DNA of 64,000 nt from Arcticibacterium sp964021845 (GTDB lineage: Bacteria > Bacteroidota > Bacteroidia > Cytophagales > Spirosomataceae), in NCBI RefSeq assembly GCF_964021845.1, contig NZ_CAXHZC010000004.1, forward strand, positions 434,001 to 498,000, given 5' to 3'. Position numbers and translations under genes: made by a program. Under the pieces are notes generated by a model. The model was not told the origin of the DNA. It saw only the letters and a list, made by a program, of their open reading frames with translations, and did no database searches. Shown piece after piece: positions 41,764 through 51,900 of this stretch (within the stretch, counting starts at the first letter, position 1; each line of letters begins with the position of its first letter).

Positions 41764-42930
41764 TTAAAAAGCAAATCGGATACCTATAAAAACTGGCAGG
41801 ATTTCAACGACACAAAGGTAAGCAAATAAATAAACACTTTGAATACCTGTACTTTTTAAAATAGTGAAGTAAACTAGTATTGTACGTAATCCATAGGTCA
41901 AAAAGCCCAATAAAGGCAATGTGAAACCTAAGTTTAGATTCACAGATGAAGGTGTTATAAAGTATGCGAAAAGTCCTATTCCAATTATGAGAAAAGCGAA
42001 AAGGTTGAACTGGATAGCTTTGAAATAATGAATATTGATAGATTTTTCTAAACCGAAAAGGTTTCCTACAATGTTTAGAAGAAAGTATTTTCCTAAGTAC
42101 CCTGCTACACAAAGGAGGCTTACTTTGAGGAATATAAATAAGAAAGAAAAGCTACTTAGTACTTCAGTATGAGGGAATTGGTTTTGGAACATGTAAATTC
42201 CTTTTCCTCTAAGAAGTAGGTAGAAAAAACTACTAAGCATGCTTAAAAGCACCACAAATGTGATATTTATTTGATTGAGAGGCTTGCTAATAAGGAGCTT
42301 TGTATCTCTTATCTTTACGGTGAGTAGGTCTTGGAAATTAAAGTACTCATTAAATGCTTTCGGATTAATTACGCTCAGAAGTGTTAAAAACGTAAAAATT
42401 ATGAGGAGAAGTATGATGTAAACATTAAAGTTAGCGAGTTGCTCCCTTAGCTTCATGTTGAAAAGGTTATTTCTAATGATTTTAGAAGAAAGGCTAGTAG
42501 TACTCACTTTACTAGCTATAATCATCTCTTTATAGTTTGGGTTTGTACTTCCATAAAAAGATAAGGCTATTTGTTCACCATACCTACTAAGTTCTTTAAT
42601 AGGGATTTCCAACCATTCGTCTTCTACTAGATTTTTGTAAAGCAAGCCATTAATAAATACATAACTCTTTGGTACATCAGTTTTTATCAAGAGGGTAGCA
42701 TATTGATAATTAGCGACCTCAAAAAAAACAGTGTGGGCAAAATTTGGGGGAGTAATACCCTCTATATATGGTTCATAGGCCTCCTCTTGTTGATTGTAAA
42801 CATGTAGATCTTGTGATAAGTTATATATCACAAAATATCCATCATTGGGGCCAGTTTTAGCACCATAGGCGGTTTGCACAAATAGGAGGAGAAATAGTAT
42901 TTTAAGCTTCAAGAAGGCTTTTTTTTGCAA
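41764..42930 (-). CDS. DUF4271 membrane protein
   Basis: 388 residues. A signal peptide (LFLLLFVQTAYG) and about 150 periplasmic residues come first, then about six membrane helices (ILLLIIFTFLTLLSVINP, NITFVVLLSMLSSFFYLLL, and others). This matches DUF4271, a Bacteroidetes family of unknown role often seen near hemD and T9SS genes. No ATG precedes the signal; the start is TTG at 42930, or more neatly TTG at 42912 (MKLKILFLLLF). It follows mgsA by 23 bases. Confidence 0.78.
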   Translation of the reverse strand: MQKKAFLKLKILFLLLFVQTAYGAKTGPNDGYFVIYNLSQDLHVYNQQEEAYEPYIEGITPPNFAHTVFFEVANYQYATLLIKTDVPKSYVFINGLLYKNLVEDEWLEIPIKELSRYGEQIALSFYGSTNPNYKEMIIASKVSTTSLSSKIIRNNLFNMKLREQLANFNVYIILLLIIFTFLTLLSVINPKAFNEYFNFQDLLTVKIRDTKLLISKPLNQINITFVVLLSMLSSFFYLLLRGKGIYMFQNQFPHTEVLSSFSFLFIFLKVSLLCVAGYLGKYFLLNIVGNLFGLEKSINIHYFKAIQFNLFAFLIIGIGLFAYFITPSSVNLNLGFTLPLLGFLTYGLRTILVYFTILKSTGIQSVYLFAYLCVVEILPVFIGIRFAF

Positions 42931-42953
42931 AAGTATTGATAAGGAACTGGATA

Positions 42954-43403
42954 TTAAACTTTTCTATTCAAATATGAGGCATAATCTGGAAGTGTTACTT
43001 CATATTCTTGATTCATTATAGGTGAGGTTAATAAGAAATCTGCCGAAGAGCGATTACAGGCTATTGGGATATTCCAGACAGCACCTAGTCTTAATAATGC
43101 TTTTATGTCTGGATCGTGTGGTTGGGCAGACATAGGGTCCCAAAAGAAAACTAATACGTCAATTTTGCCTTCGGCTATTAATGCACCTATTTGCTGGTCG
43201 CCACCTAAGGGACCGCTCATAAGTTTAGTAATATGCACATCTAGAGCATCTTCAAGGAGCGTTCCTGTGGTTCCTGTGGCAAAAAGCTGATGCTTTAAAA
43301 GTGTAGCTTTATTGTATTTAGCCCATTCTACTAACTGTGCTTTCATGTTATCATGGGCTACCAAGGCTACTCTTTTTCTTGCTAAAAGGGTTTTAGAATT
43401 CAT
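42954..43403 (-). CDS. mgsA: methylglyoxal synthase
   Basis: 149 residues, normal size. All active-site blocks are present: VALVAHDNMK (HD), ATGTTG phosphate loop, SGPLGGDQQ and FFWDPMSAQPHDPDIKALLR, the family's DPxxxxPHDPD pattern. The enzyme turns dihydroxyacetone phosphate into methylglyoxal and phosphate, a bypass of lower glycolysis under sugar phosphate stress. It heads a minus-strand run with DUF4271 and hemD and is divergent from the AAA+ gene at 43520. Confidence 0.96.
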   Translation of the reverse strand: MNSKTLLARKRVALVAHDNMKAQLVEWAKYNKATLLKHQLFATGTTGTLLEDALDVHITKLMSGPLGGDQQIGALIAEGKIDVLVFFWDPMSAQPHDPDIKALLRLGAVWNIPIACNRSSADFLLTSPIMNQEYEVTLPDYASYLNRKV

Positions 43404-43519
43404 TTACCGAATTGTTTTTTTCAAAATTAGGAATTCGTTTGGTTTTATTACTGTTAATAAGGCTTAGACTGAAAAACTTTCGTTTAATAGTTCAAGAAAT
43501 TAAAACCTGTCGTATAATT

Positions 43520-45037
43520 ATGTCTTTTGACAAGCAGTATTTAAAAGTTAAAACACTCGGGGAATTAAAGAAAATCAAATATGAAAGCAAATCGATAAAA
43601 GATGAGCTTAGAGATAATTTGATTGAAAAGATAAAGAACAAGGAGCAGGTTTTTGAAGGTATTTGGGGGTATGAAGATACCGTGATACCTGACGTTGAAA
43701 GAGCTATTCTTTCAAAGCACCATATTAATCTTTTGGGACTAAGAGGACAAGCTAAAACCAAAATCGCAAGATTAATGGTCAATTTGTTAGACGAGTATAT
43801 TCCAATAGTGGCTGGTTCTGAACTAAATGATGACCCCTTAAAGCCACTTTCAAGGTATTCACATGATATAATTGCCGAAAAAGGTGATGAGACACCCATA
43901 GCCTGGCTTGCCAGAGCTGAGCGATATAATGAGAAATTAGCTACGCCAGATGTATCTGTCGCCGATTTAATTGGTGATGTGGACCCAATAAAGGCTGCTA
44001 CTTTGAAATTACCTTATTCTGACGAACGCGTATTACACTTTGGCTTAATACCACGTTCTAACAGGTGTATTTTTGTTATCAATGAGTTGCCAGATTTGCA
44101 AGCAAGAATTCAGGTTTCTCTTTTCAATATTCTTCAAGAAGGTGATATTCAAATCAGAGGTTTTAAATTAAGATTGCCACTCGATATTCAGTTCTTATTT
44201 ACAGCGAATCCCGAAGATTATACTAACAGAGGAAGTATAGTAACTCCTCTAAAGGATAGAATAGATTCTCAGATAGTGACGCATTATCCTAAGTCTATTG
44301 AGATTGGTAGAAAAATTACCGAGCAAGAAGCTGTTTTGAAAAAAGGGCAAGAGAAAATCAAAGCAGATGAAATTCTGAAAGATTTAGTGGAGCAAATAGC
44401 GGTGGAAGCTAGAGAAAGTGAATATGTAGACTCTAAGTCTGGAGTTTCTGCTAGAATGACTATTTCGGCTTTTGAAAACTTAATAAGTTCCGCAGAACGT
44501 AGAACATTAATTAATGGGGAAAAAGATGTTTATGCTAGGCTGGGAGATCTTTACGGAGCTATTCCTGCTATTAATGGGAAAATAGAGTTGGTATATGAAG
44601 GCGAGGTAGAAGGTCCGGTTTATGTAGCCCAGAGTTTGATAGGGAAAGCCGTGAGAACAGAATTTTTAAAGTATTTCCCTGACCCTGAAATTATCAAGAA
44701 AAAGAAGAGTGTTAAAAATCCTTATACGGAAATAACTTCATGGTTTGCTGGTGGAAATGAGATTGATATTTTAAATGACCTTACTGATAAGGAATATGCA
44801 GCTAGGCTAAGAACAATTGATGGTCTTAAAGAATTGGTTGTTTTGCTACATCCAGAGCTAAAAGGGAAACAACAGCTCTTTATGATGGAATTTGCTCTTC
44901 ATGGATTAGCCGAATTCTCGTTAATTAGTAAACAGTCGCTAGATAAAGGTCTTCATTTTAATGACTTATTGGATAACCTTTTTGACCCAAATAAGTTTTT
45001 GTCTGACGACGATGAAGAGGCTGATAACCTTTACTAA
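43520..45037 (+). CDS. AAA+ ATPase, magnesium chelatase ChlI-like
   Basis: 505 residues from ATG 43520 (MSFDKQYLK). The frame extends to 43412, but those 36 residues look untranslated. It is a MoxR/ChlI-type AAA+ ATPase: Walker A GLRGQAKTK at about 73-81, Walker B RCIFVINELPD near 190, sensor FLFTANPEDYTNRG near 234 and an arginine-rich lid. Relatives in Bacteroidetes are annotated magnesium chelatase and usually pair with a von Willebrand (VWA) protein that acts as substrate adaptor. No VWA gene follows here. No bacteriochlorophyll genes exist in the window, so a chelatase role is not supported; protein remodelling is more likely. Confidence 0.85.
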   Translation: MSFDKQYLKVKTLGELKKIKYESKSIKDELRDNLIEKIKNKEQVFEGIWGYEDTVIPDVERAILSKHHINLLGLRGQAKTKIARLMVNLLDEYIPIVAGSELNDDPLKPLSRYSHDIIAEKGDETPIAWLARAERYNEKLATPDVSVADLIGDVDPIKAATLKLPYSDERVLHFGLIPRSNRCIFVINELPDLQARIQVSLFNILQEGDIQIRGFKLRLPLDIQFLFTANPEDYTNRGSIVTPLKDRIDSQIVTHYPKSIEIGRKITEQEAVLKKGQEKIKADEILKDLVEQIAVEARESEYVDSKSGVSARMTISAFENLISSAERRTLINGEKDVYARLGDLYGAIPAINGKIELVYEGEVEGPVYVAQSLIGKAVRTEFLKYFPDPEIIKKKKSVKNPYTEITSWFAGGNEIDILNDLTDKEYAARLRTIDGLKELVVLLHPELKGKQQLFMMEFALHGLAEFSLISKQSLDKGLHFNDLLDNLFDPNKFLSDDDEEADNLY

Positions 45038-45057
45038 GATTTAATTTTGAAAAGAGA

Positions 45058-45105
45058 AAATCCGTGTTGAAATCTTCTTTAGAAGAAATTGACACGGATT
45101 TTTTA
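45058..45105 (+). terminator. terminator of the AAA+ gene
   Basis: AAATCCGTGT at 45058-45067 pairs with ACACGGATTT at 45092-45101; an inner CTTCT/AGAAG pair extends the stem. A T-rich tract follows. Confidence 0.85.
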
Positions 45106-45133
45106 TTAAAAAAAAAGTTGCCTTAAGTCCCTT

Positions 45134-45500
45134 CTAAGAGTGTTTGCAGCCTTTTGAGTTCTTGGATTGCATTAAAGCGGTGTTGCACCTTTCGTGAACA
45201 AGAGTTTTGTCTGCACCGGCGTCTAAAGGTGATTTGGTAATAGCTGTTTGACCGAAGGTATTTGCATCTTAAATAGCACCGAAAAGCTCTACTTTGTTTT
45301 TTTAAGAGTTTTACGAATTACCACAGCAGTATTTTCATTCGTATAGTGTTTGTGAAGTTGTATTACTTAAAAGTGGAACTTTGCCAAGGAACGTGTGTCG
45401 GTATTATTCAAAAAGAGAAAGTATGAGAACCATATCCATTTATGAATATTAGGAGCGAAAGGGATAGCTCTGTCTGCCATTAAAGTTGTTATACCTGAAA
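45134..45500 (-). pseudogene. degraded coding remnant
   Basis: The 497-bp gap after the AAA+ gene holds stretches that translate cleanly on the minus strand but are broken. One block, 45134-45268, reads 44 codons with coding-like composition (starts DANTFGQTAITKSPLDAG, ends NSKGCKHS). Another, 45367-45480, reads 37 codons from an ATG (MADRAIPFAPNIHKWI). Between them in-frame stops (TAA at 45367-45369, TAG at 45289-45291, TAA at 45269-45271) and at least one frameshift occur. I cannot name the original protein. A decayed gene is the best reading; chance open frames are the alternative. Confidence 0.35.
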
Positions 45501-45534
45501 AAGGTAAAGGGTTATAAGAGAACTTAATTATCTT

Positions 45535-45840
45535 TTAATGACTATTACTTAAACTTCTCTTCCTCCTGGCAATCGGAAGGAATTCTCCATTCCGTAATTG
45601 AACTTCATGTTTATTGCTATAGGAGACAAAATCGAAATTGACAATATATCTTCTATGTATTCTGACAAAGTTTTCAGAGTCTTCAAGCATTTCTTCAAAG
45701 CGTTTCAGGGTATAACTTAACATATGCTTTTCTCCATTTTTTAAATGAATACATGTGTAATTTATATCGGCTTTGAAGTGAGAAACATCTTTAAGGTTGC
45801 TTCCTATTAGTTTTTCAACTTTCGAAGAAAAGTAGTTCAT
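45535..45840 (-). CDS. LytTR-domain DNA-binding protein
   Basis: 101 residues forming only a LytTR domain: ADINYTCIHLKNGEKHMLSYTLKRF, then FVRIHRRYIVNFDFVSYSNK and the closing LRNGEFLPIARRKRSL, which carries the IxRRxR end. The domain binds DNA directly. The usual receiver domain is missing, so it is a stand-alone regulator or a truncated response regulator. It is divergent from the membrane HTH gene at 46015, with about 170 bases between. Confidence 0.85.
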   Translation of the reverse strand: MNYFSSKVEKLIGSNLKDVSHFKADINYTCIHLKNGEKHMLSYTLKRFEEMLEDSENFVRIHRRYIVNFDFVSYSNKHEVQLRNGEFLPIARRKRSLSNSH

Positions 45841-46014
45841 AGAATTTTGTGGATTTTTAAGTAAGCGAGAAAGAGTGGCATTTGGTACCTTTTAGTAAGT
45901 CAAAACTCACTTTTTTCAGTTATAAACCGATAGCAAGAGTTTTTCTAGGTGTTTGCAAACCTTTTGCAAATAACTTTAAACTATTAACTTGCAGTGTTCT
46001 ACTACAAACCACTT

Positions 46015-47310
46015 ATGACGCCAGAAAAAATATATACGCTAAAGCTAAGAGAAGCTGTACATCTTAAAATCCAGAAGGATTGGGATAGAGAAAAGCAGGT
46101 AACCTTTGCCGAAAAATATGAAGGCTTAGATTCTGTCAATAATAAGGATGGTTTTTACAACGAGATAAAGGATGAGGTAGACGAAGCTTTATCTAAGAAG
46201 TTTGGTTTAGCTGTAGCAAGTAGAAGAAGTGTTTCAAAAGACTCCGTCAGACGATTTTTAGATCTTAGCTATAGCAAGTCTTTTAATGATAAAAATAAAG
46301 ACGCTTTTTCAGTTTATCTTGGCTACGAACATTTCAAAGATTTTTGTCTTAAAAATGCTAGTTCAAAAGAACCTACCAAACGGTTAGGAGGTGAAAAATC
46401 AAAATGGTATCTGAGTTTGGCCGCTTTAGTAGTCTTTGGTATTGCATTTATTTATTGGAGTTATGGAGGGCAAATAGAAGATTCGGAACCTGGATTCGTG
46501 GTTAATAATGGATCAGAGTTTTTTTTTGATGAGGAGATAGATATAGATTACGACCTAAAAAATTTAGATTATAGTAGAGCCTTATTTGATATTAATGGGC
46601 AGGTGGAAATTGTTCAAAAAAGAGAAGGTAAACAAAAGTTTAAGTTTCGTACACCAGGTAGGAGGTCTGTTCGGCTTATGGTGGATAGTAAACCTATAAA
46701 GACTCAAGTACTTTTTGTGAAAACAAGAGATTGGTGGGGTAGTGTAAATTTAGATAAGCCGATATACAACGTTCCATTTATAGAAAATGGGGTTATGAGA
46801 TTACCAGAGGAGTTAGCTCCCACAGATGTTAAAGAAACTTATGGTAACTTTCAATTATTCAAGGATTTTAAGATAAAAGGAGACGCCTTGGTTTTTGAGA
46901 CACGTGTTAAAAACTCTGCTGAAATGGGCAGTGCATGGGCGTTTGATGTAAGTTTAAATTTATTTGGACGTGAAGGGAAGCAACTTGCTTTTAATTTATT
47001 GTCTCCAGATGCTGTCATATATGCAAACATGCTGATTGCAGACACGCACCTTAAAAGTTTTGAGGAGCGAGCTAAATTAAATAAAATGGGAATTGATTTA
47101 TCATTTTGGCGAGACGTCAAGGTTATAATGAAAGACCAAGTAGCTAAGATATTTGTAGACGAAGAACTTATTTTTGAAAGCCCATACCGTGGAGAGGTTG
47201 GTGATTTATGTGGTATCCAATACTTTATCAAGGGAAGAGGTGCTGTAGATAATATTAAAATCTCTGATTTAGATGGGCATGTGGTTTTTGAAGATAACTT
47301 TGAGAGATAG
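46015..47310 (+). CDS. membrane protein with N-terminal HTH-like domain and periplasmic LamG-like domain
   Basis: 431 residues from ATG 46015; a GTG at 45994 would add seven residues. N-terminal part 1-115 (SRRSVSKDSVRRFLDLSYSK, then DAFSVYLGYEHFKDFC) is like the module at the head of the protein at 21717. One membrane helix lies at about 131-149 (YLSLAALVVFGIAFIYW). The outer part ends in a LamG-like beta domain (FKIKGDALVFETRVKNS, FWRDVKVIMKDQVAKIFVDEELIFES). The layout suggests a one-component transmembrane regulator. Sequence identity to 21717 is low but the order of parts is the same. The divergent LytTR gene may be functionally linked. Confidence 0.65.
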   Translation: MTPEKIYTLKLREAVHLKIQKDWDREKQVTFAEKYEGLDSVNNKDGFYNEIKDEVDEALSKKFGLAVASRRSVSKDSVRRFLDLSYSKSFNDKNKDAFSVYLGYEHFKDFCLKNASSKEPTKRLGGEKSKWYLSLAALVVFGIAFIYWSYGGQIEDSEPGFVVNNGSEFFFDEEIDIDYDLKNLDYSRALFDINGQVEIVQKREGKQKFKFRTPGRRSVRLMVDSKPIKTQVLFVKTRDWWGSVNLDKPIYNVPFIENGVMRLPEELAPTDVKETYGNFQLFKDFKIKGDALVFETRVKNSAEMGSAWAFDVSLNLFGREGKQLAFNLLSPDAVIYANMLIADTHLKSFEERAKLNKMGIDLSFWRDVKVIMKDQVAKIFVDEELIFESPYRGEVGDLCGIQYFIKGRGAVDNIKISDLDGHVVFEDNFER

Positions 47311-47384
47311 AACTAATACCACAAGGTAGGATAGAGAAATTGAAGGAAAAACTTAACTTCAAACTTTCAACCCAATAACTATCC

Positions 47385-48890
47385 ATGAAGTTACTTAGTT
47401 TTTTATTTATTCTTTTTGTTGCCATTGGCTGTAAACCTGAACATAGTTTTATTGTAAAAACCGATAAAGGAACCGTTGAGGGCTATGAGAAAGGCGATAT
47501 TGATATTTTCAAAGGCATTCCTTTTGCCGCTCCTCCGGTAGGTGACCTACGATGGAAAGCTCCACAAGAACACGAAACTTGGGAAAGCGTACTACAGACC
47601 AAAGAATTTTCAGCAAGCCCAATTCAGTCTAAACCAAAACCTTTTAGAATGTGGACGGCGGAGTTTATTTCTCCTCCAGAACCACTTAGTGAAGACTGTC
47701 TTTACCTAAATATATGGGCAAAAAACACAAAAGAAAAGAAACCGGTTTTTGTCTGGATATACGGTGGAGGTTTTAATTCTGGTTCAGCGGGCTGTGCTAT
47801 TTATGATGGAGAAGAATATGCCAAAAACGACGTGGTTTTTGTTAGCATAAATTACCGTGTAAATATGTTTGGCTATCTAGCTCATCCAGAATTAAGTAGT
47901 GAAAATGACGAAGGAATCTCTGGTAATTACGGGCTACTAGACCAAATTCAAGCTCTCAAATGGATACAAAAGAATATTGCAGCTTTTGGTGGCGACCCTA
48001 ATAATGTAACCGTAGCTGGGCAGTCGGCAGGTAGTATGAGTGTTCATTCTTTGGTGGCTTCGCCATTGGCGAAAGGGCTCTTTAATAAAGCTATCGGTCA
48101 AAGCGGAGGTTTCCTTGGAGGAAATAGAGCGGTAACTTTAGAAGAAGCAGAACTTAAAGGAAAAGAACTTTTCGATAAATTGGATGGTAAAAGCATACAA
48201 GATTTACGTGGCGTTCCTGCCGAAGAACTCTTTCAGATGGTAAATAAGGTAGGTTATACAAGTTATGCTCCAGTAAGAGATGGCGTAGTGCTGGCAAATG
48301 ATTTAGAAGGCTCTTTTAAGTCTGGAGAGTTTAATGATGTACCATTTTTAGGGGGATGGGTGTCTGGCGATGGCAAGTTACTTTCTGCCCCAGAGATTTC
48401 TCCTGAGGATTATAAAAAGGAAATAACAGAAGAATATGGTGAAAAAGCGGAAGGGTACCTAGCTCTTTTTCCAGGAAATAATTCGGACGAATTGCAGGCA
48501 AGCATAAGTAAGAAAAATATGCTAGGATTTGCTGGTTTACCCGTGCATCTTTTGGCAAAGTATAATACCCAGCCCGTTTATGTATATGAAATTAACCACG
48601 TTCCAGTAGAAAAGCCAGGTTTTCCGAATTATGGAGCTTTCCACACTTCTGATGTGCCATTAACATTGCATAATCTACACACATGGGACAGGCCTTGGAG
48701 AGATATTGACCGCAAAGCGGAAACATTAATATCTTCTTATTGGTTAAACTTTATTAAAACAGGTAATCCAAATGGTGAAGGGCTACCTGAATGGCAAGTC
48801 TATAACAATGGAGGCGTGCAGCTGCTAAACGACTCTGCTACTTTTGAACCCGATTTATATCAAGCTGAATTAAAAATTCTTAGTAAATAA
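47385..48890 (+). CDS. carboxylesterase type B, lipoprotein
   Basis: 501 residues. Lipobox AIGC at Cys16. Carboxylesterase B domain: GIPFAAPPVGDLRWKAPQ near the N-terminus, SEDCLYLNIW, the nucleophile Ser in GQSAGSMSVH, and the catalytic His in GAFHTSDVP. The oxyanion GG pair is in IYGGGFNSG. The enzyme hydrolyses esters, likely at the cell surface or in the periplasm. Substrate unknown. The catalytic acid would lie near residue 325 (SGDGKLL), which I cannot assign with certainty. A bidirectional terminator separates it from the gene at 48911. Confidence 0.92.
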   Translation: MKLLSFLFILFVAIGCKPEHSFIVKTDKGTVEGYEKGDIDIFKGIPFAAPPVGDLRWKAPQEHETWESVLQTKEFSASPIQSKPKPFRMWTAEFISPPEPLSEDCLYLNIWAKNTKEKKPVFVWIYGGGFNSGSAGCAIYDGEEYAKNDVVFVSINYRVNMFGYLAHPELSSENDEGISGNYGLLDQIQALKWIQKNIAAFGGDPNNVTVAGQSAGSMSVHSLVASPLAKGLFNKAIGQSGGFLGGNRAVTLEEAELKGKELFDKLDGKSIQDLRGVPAEELFQMVNKVGYTSYAPVRDGVVLANDLEGSFKSGEFNDVPFLGGWVSGDGKLLSAPEISPEDYKKEITEEYGEKAEGYLALFPGNNSDELQASISKKNMLGFAGLPVHLLAKYNTQPVYVYEINHVPVEKPGFPNYGAFHTSDVPLTLHNLHTWDRPWRDIDRKAETLISSYWLNFIKTGNPNGEGLPEWQVYNNGGVQLLNDSATFEPDLYQAELKILSK

Positions 48891-48892
48891 GA

Positions 48893-48931
48893 AAAACCAT
48901 TCTAAGGGGATTATTCCCCTAGAATAGTTTT
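48893..48931. terminator. bidirectional terminator between convergent genes
   Basis: ATTCTAAGGGGA (48899-48910) pairs with TCCCCTAGAAT (48915-48925) with one bulge, and AAAAC / GTTTT (48893-48897, 48927-48931) extend the stem. The stop codon of the GH3-beta-lactamase gene (48911-48913) lies in the loop. Confidence 0.8.
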
Positions 48932-51900
48932 ATAAATTTGATTTCCTACCTCCGTTCGGATATTCATTTTACTTATCTTATTATTATCTCTTGTTTGATA
49001 AACTCTGTTTGACAGAAATACATAAACCATGTCATAAAGTGGGTCTATCCAGGTGAAAGTTCCAGTATAACCACTGTGGCCATAACTTAGGTCAGAGCCT
49101 TTTTGAGGTCCATTGGCAATGTTTTTATTAGGGTGAAGTTTGTCAAAAGCGATGGCTCTTCTATTATCAACGGGGTCAAATTGATATTTAGTACACTCCA
49201 TAATGACCTCGGGCGAAATAAATTGCCTACCACCATAATAGCCATTTTGAAGATACATCTGCATAAGCTTCATTAGGTCATTTGCATTTCCAAAAAGACC
49301 AGCATGACCAGAAATACCACTTAGTAAAGCTGCACCCTCATCATGTACTCTGCCATGAATTTGTGATTTCCTAAAAAGTGTATCAAGCTCCGTTGGTACT
49401 ATTTGGCTTAAAGGATAAAAACGTGTAGGGTTATAGGTTAAAGAGTTAGCTCCTAAGTCTTTGTAAGTTTCTTTTAAGTATGTTTCCCATGGCTTTCCTG
49501 TTATTCTAGGTACTATTTCCGGGTAGAAATAATAGTGCATGTCGCTGTAAATATAGCCTTGCTCTGGTTTTACCTTGGAGGTTTCTATCTGCTTAAAAAT
49601 GGTTTTCTTGTAATCTTTATGAAGCCACAGTTTATCAGCTACCTGCACGGTAAAGCTATCAGAAGGAGCACTTGAAAAGATATTAGGTTTCCATGTGATA
49701 GTTTCGGTGTCCATTAGGCTTAGCCATAAATCATTATTTCTCAATACAGACCCTTGGTAGTCAATAGCAGGAGTAGTCTTTTGTCTAAATAGTCGCTGGA
49801 AAAAATTCAATTCAGGCTCTGGAAAATATTCAAATTGTGATAATAACTCAGGGTGCTTAATTAAGCCCTTGTTAATGGTAGTTAGGCTGTCAATACAGTC
49901 CATCCAAAACGGAATCCATGCTTTCAAGCCGCTTCTATGTGTAAGCATATCTCTGAAAGTCAAGTTCTCTTTGTTGGTACCTTTAAACTCTTCATAATAT
50001 TGACCAAATGGAGCATCTAGCTCAAACTTATTTTCCGTCATAAGTTGCATTACCGCTAGGGCAGAGGTACTTATTTTAGTAACTGAAGCAAGACCGTAGA
50101 GGTCAGTTAATTGAACAGAACCACGTAGGTTCTTGGCTTCCTCATTACCAATGAGCATAGGAGAACCTACTTGACTATTTGGCTCAAATGGGTCATAATT
50201 ATCCATGACATCCTTGTTCCCTTTTTCAAAAGTTTGCTCTTCTTCTAATACTACACCGTTTTTTGCATCTTTATAGGTATGGAAACCAATAGCCTTTCGG
50301 TAAATCACCCTTCCGTCTTTGGCTACTTGCATTACTGCTCCTGGGTATGCTTTCTCTGTTAATCCATGATATATTACCGAATCGATTCTAGCATTAAGTA
50401 TTGTTGAATTTATTCCTACCTGCTCAGGAACACCGTAGGCAAGTCGCTTTAGAGCCGCTGGGTATAAACCATGGCGGTATGGGTACATTTCGTTTACCGT
50501 TACAGGCAAATGACCTAAGAAAGGAATTGCTCCAAAAATAGCCTGTGTAGCTGCCTCTTCCATGTATGGCGAAAGTTGGTTGGCCACCACTATGGCTTTT
50601 GCTTTCTCTAATCCTTTAATTTTATCCAATGAAAAGGCATTTCCAAAGAGTACTACGGTTACGTTAGGGTTTTCAAGGAGAGCATTTAAAGCTGCTTGAT
50701 TTCCTTCTGTTACGCCATAATTGCTGTAAGGCCTTATACTTTGAAGGTGAACACCTACTACCAGTTCTTCGTAATCTTTCGTTTTGTTTTGAATAACCTT
50801 TATCAAGCTTTCAGATGGCTTGGCAGGTATATTGTAAAAGTCAACCTTGGTATAGTTGCTTGCCATTTCTTGAAAAAGTGTAGTCTGAGGGTTGTCGAGA
50901 GACACAAAAGCTATTTTACTTTGTAAGTTTCTTATTGGCAAAGTATTGTTCTCATTTTTTACCAGTGTAAGTGTCTTTTCTGCAAATTCTCTATTAATAT
51001 AATCTGCATTCTTTGTGTTCAAATCAGCTATGAGATTGTGGACCTGAGTAGGTTTGTAATGGTCTAAACCTACCCAAGATTTAGCTTTCAAAATCTTTAA
51101 AACACGTTCGTTCAAAATTTCTTCGGTGAGTTCTCCAGTTTTTAAAGCAGCCTTTATGGCCTTTACGGCCGTAGGAACATCAATAAACGTTTCTAGAATA
51201 TCATTTCCGGCTATAATGGCTTGTACCAAAGCAGTGCCATTAGGGAAATGCTTTGTAATACCTTGCATATCCATGGCATCTGTAAATGTTAATCCTTCAA
51301 AACCTAGGTCTTTTTTCAGTACCTCTGTAATAATTTTGGGAGAAAGTGTGGCAGCTAGGTTAGGAGTGTCATCTAGGGCTGGAATACTTAAATGGGCTGT
51401 CATTATTCCTGTTAGACCATTGTTTATCATGGTTTTGAATGGAAATAACTCAATACTGTCAAGCCTTGCTCTGTTATGAGGAATTACGGGTAAATCATAA
51501 TGAGAGTCTACACCTGTATCTCCATGACCTGGAAAATGTTTTGCGGTAGCAATCACGTGTTCACTCTGAAGCCCTTTCATGTATGCCATGGCTTTTCTGG
51601 CCACGTCCAATTTATCTTCGCCAAAAGAACGGAAATTAATAACGGGGTTATTTGGGTTCACATTGACATCGGCCACAGGTCCGTAATTAACATGAACACC
51701 CAGTCTTTTACATTGAAGAGCTATCTCTTTTCCCATAGCCTCTATAAGGTCGGTTTCGCCATCCATGGCTCCTAAAGAAAGTTGGTAAGGAAACCGAACA
51801 GTGCTGTCTAAACGCATGGCTAAACCCCATTCGAAGTCCATCCCTATCAAAAGAGGCACTTCTGAAAGCTCCTGAAGGTCGTTAATTATCTGAGCCTGAA

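Noticed and set aside
43492..43899. 135-codon minus-strand frame over the start of the AAA+ gene
   Set aside because: It overlaps a clear ATPase coding frame on the other strand and shows Ser/Leu-rich shadow composition.
45882..46067. 61-codon plus-strand frame between the LytTR gene and the HTH gene
   Set aside because: It overlaps the start of the gene at 46015 in another frame and has no recognisable features.
46851..47231. 126-codon minus-strand frame
   Set aside because: Shadow of the LamG-like end of the gene at 46015; no signal, motif or start context.
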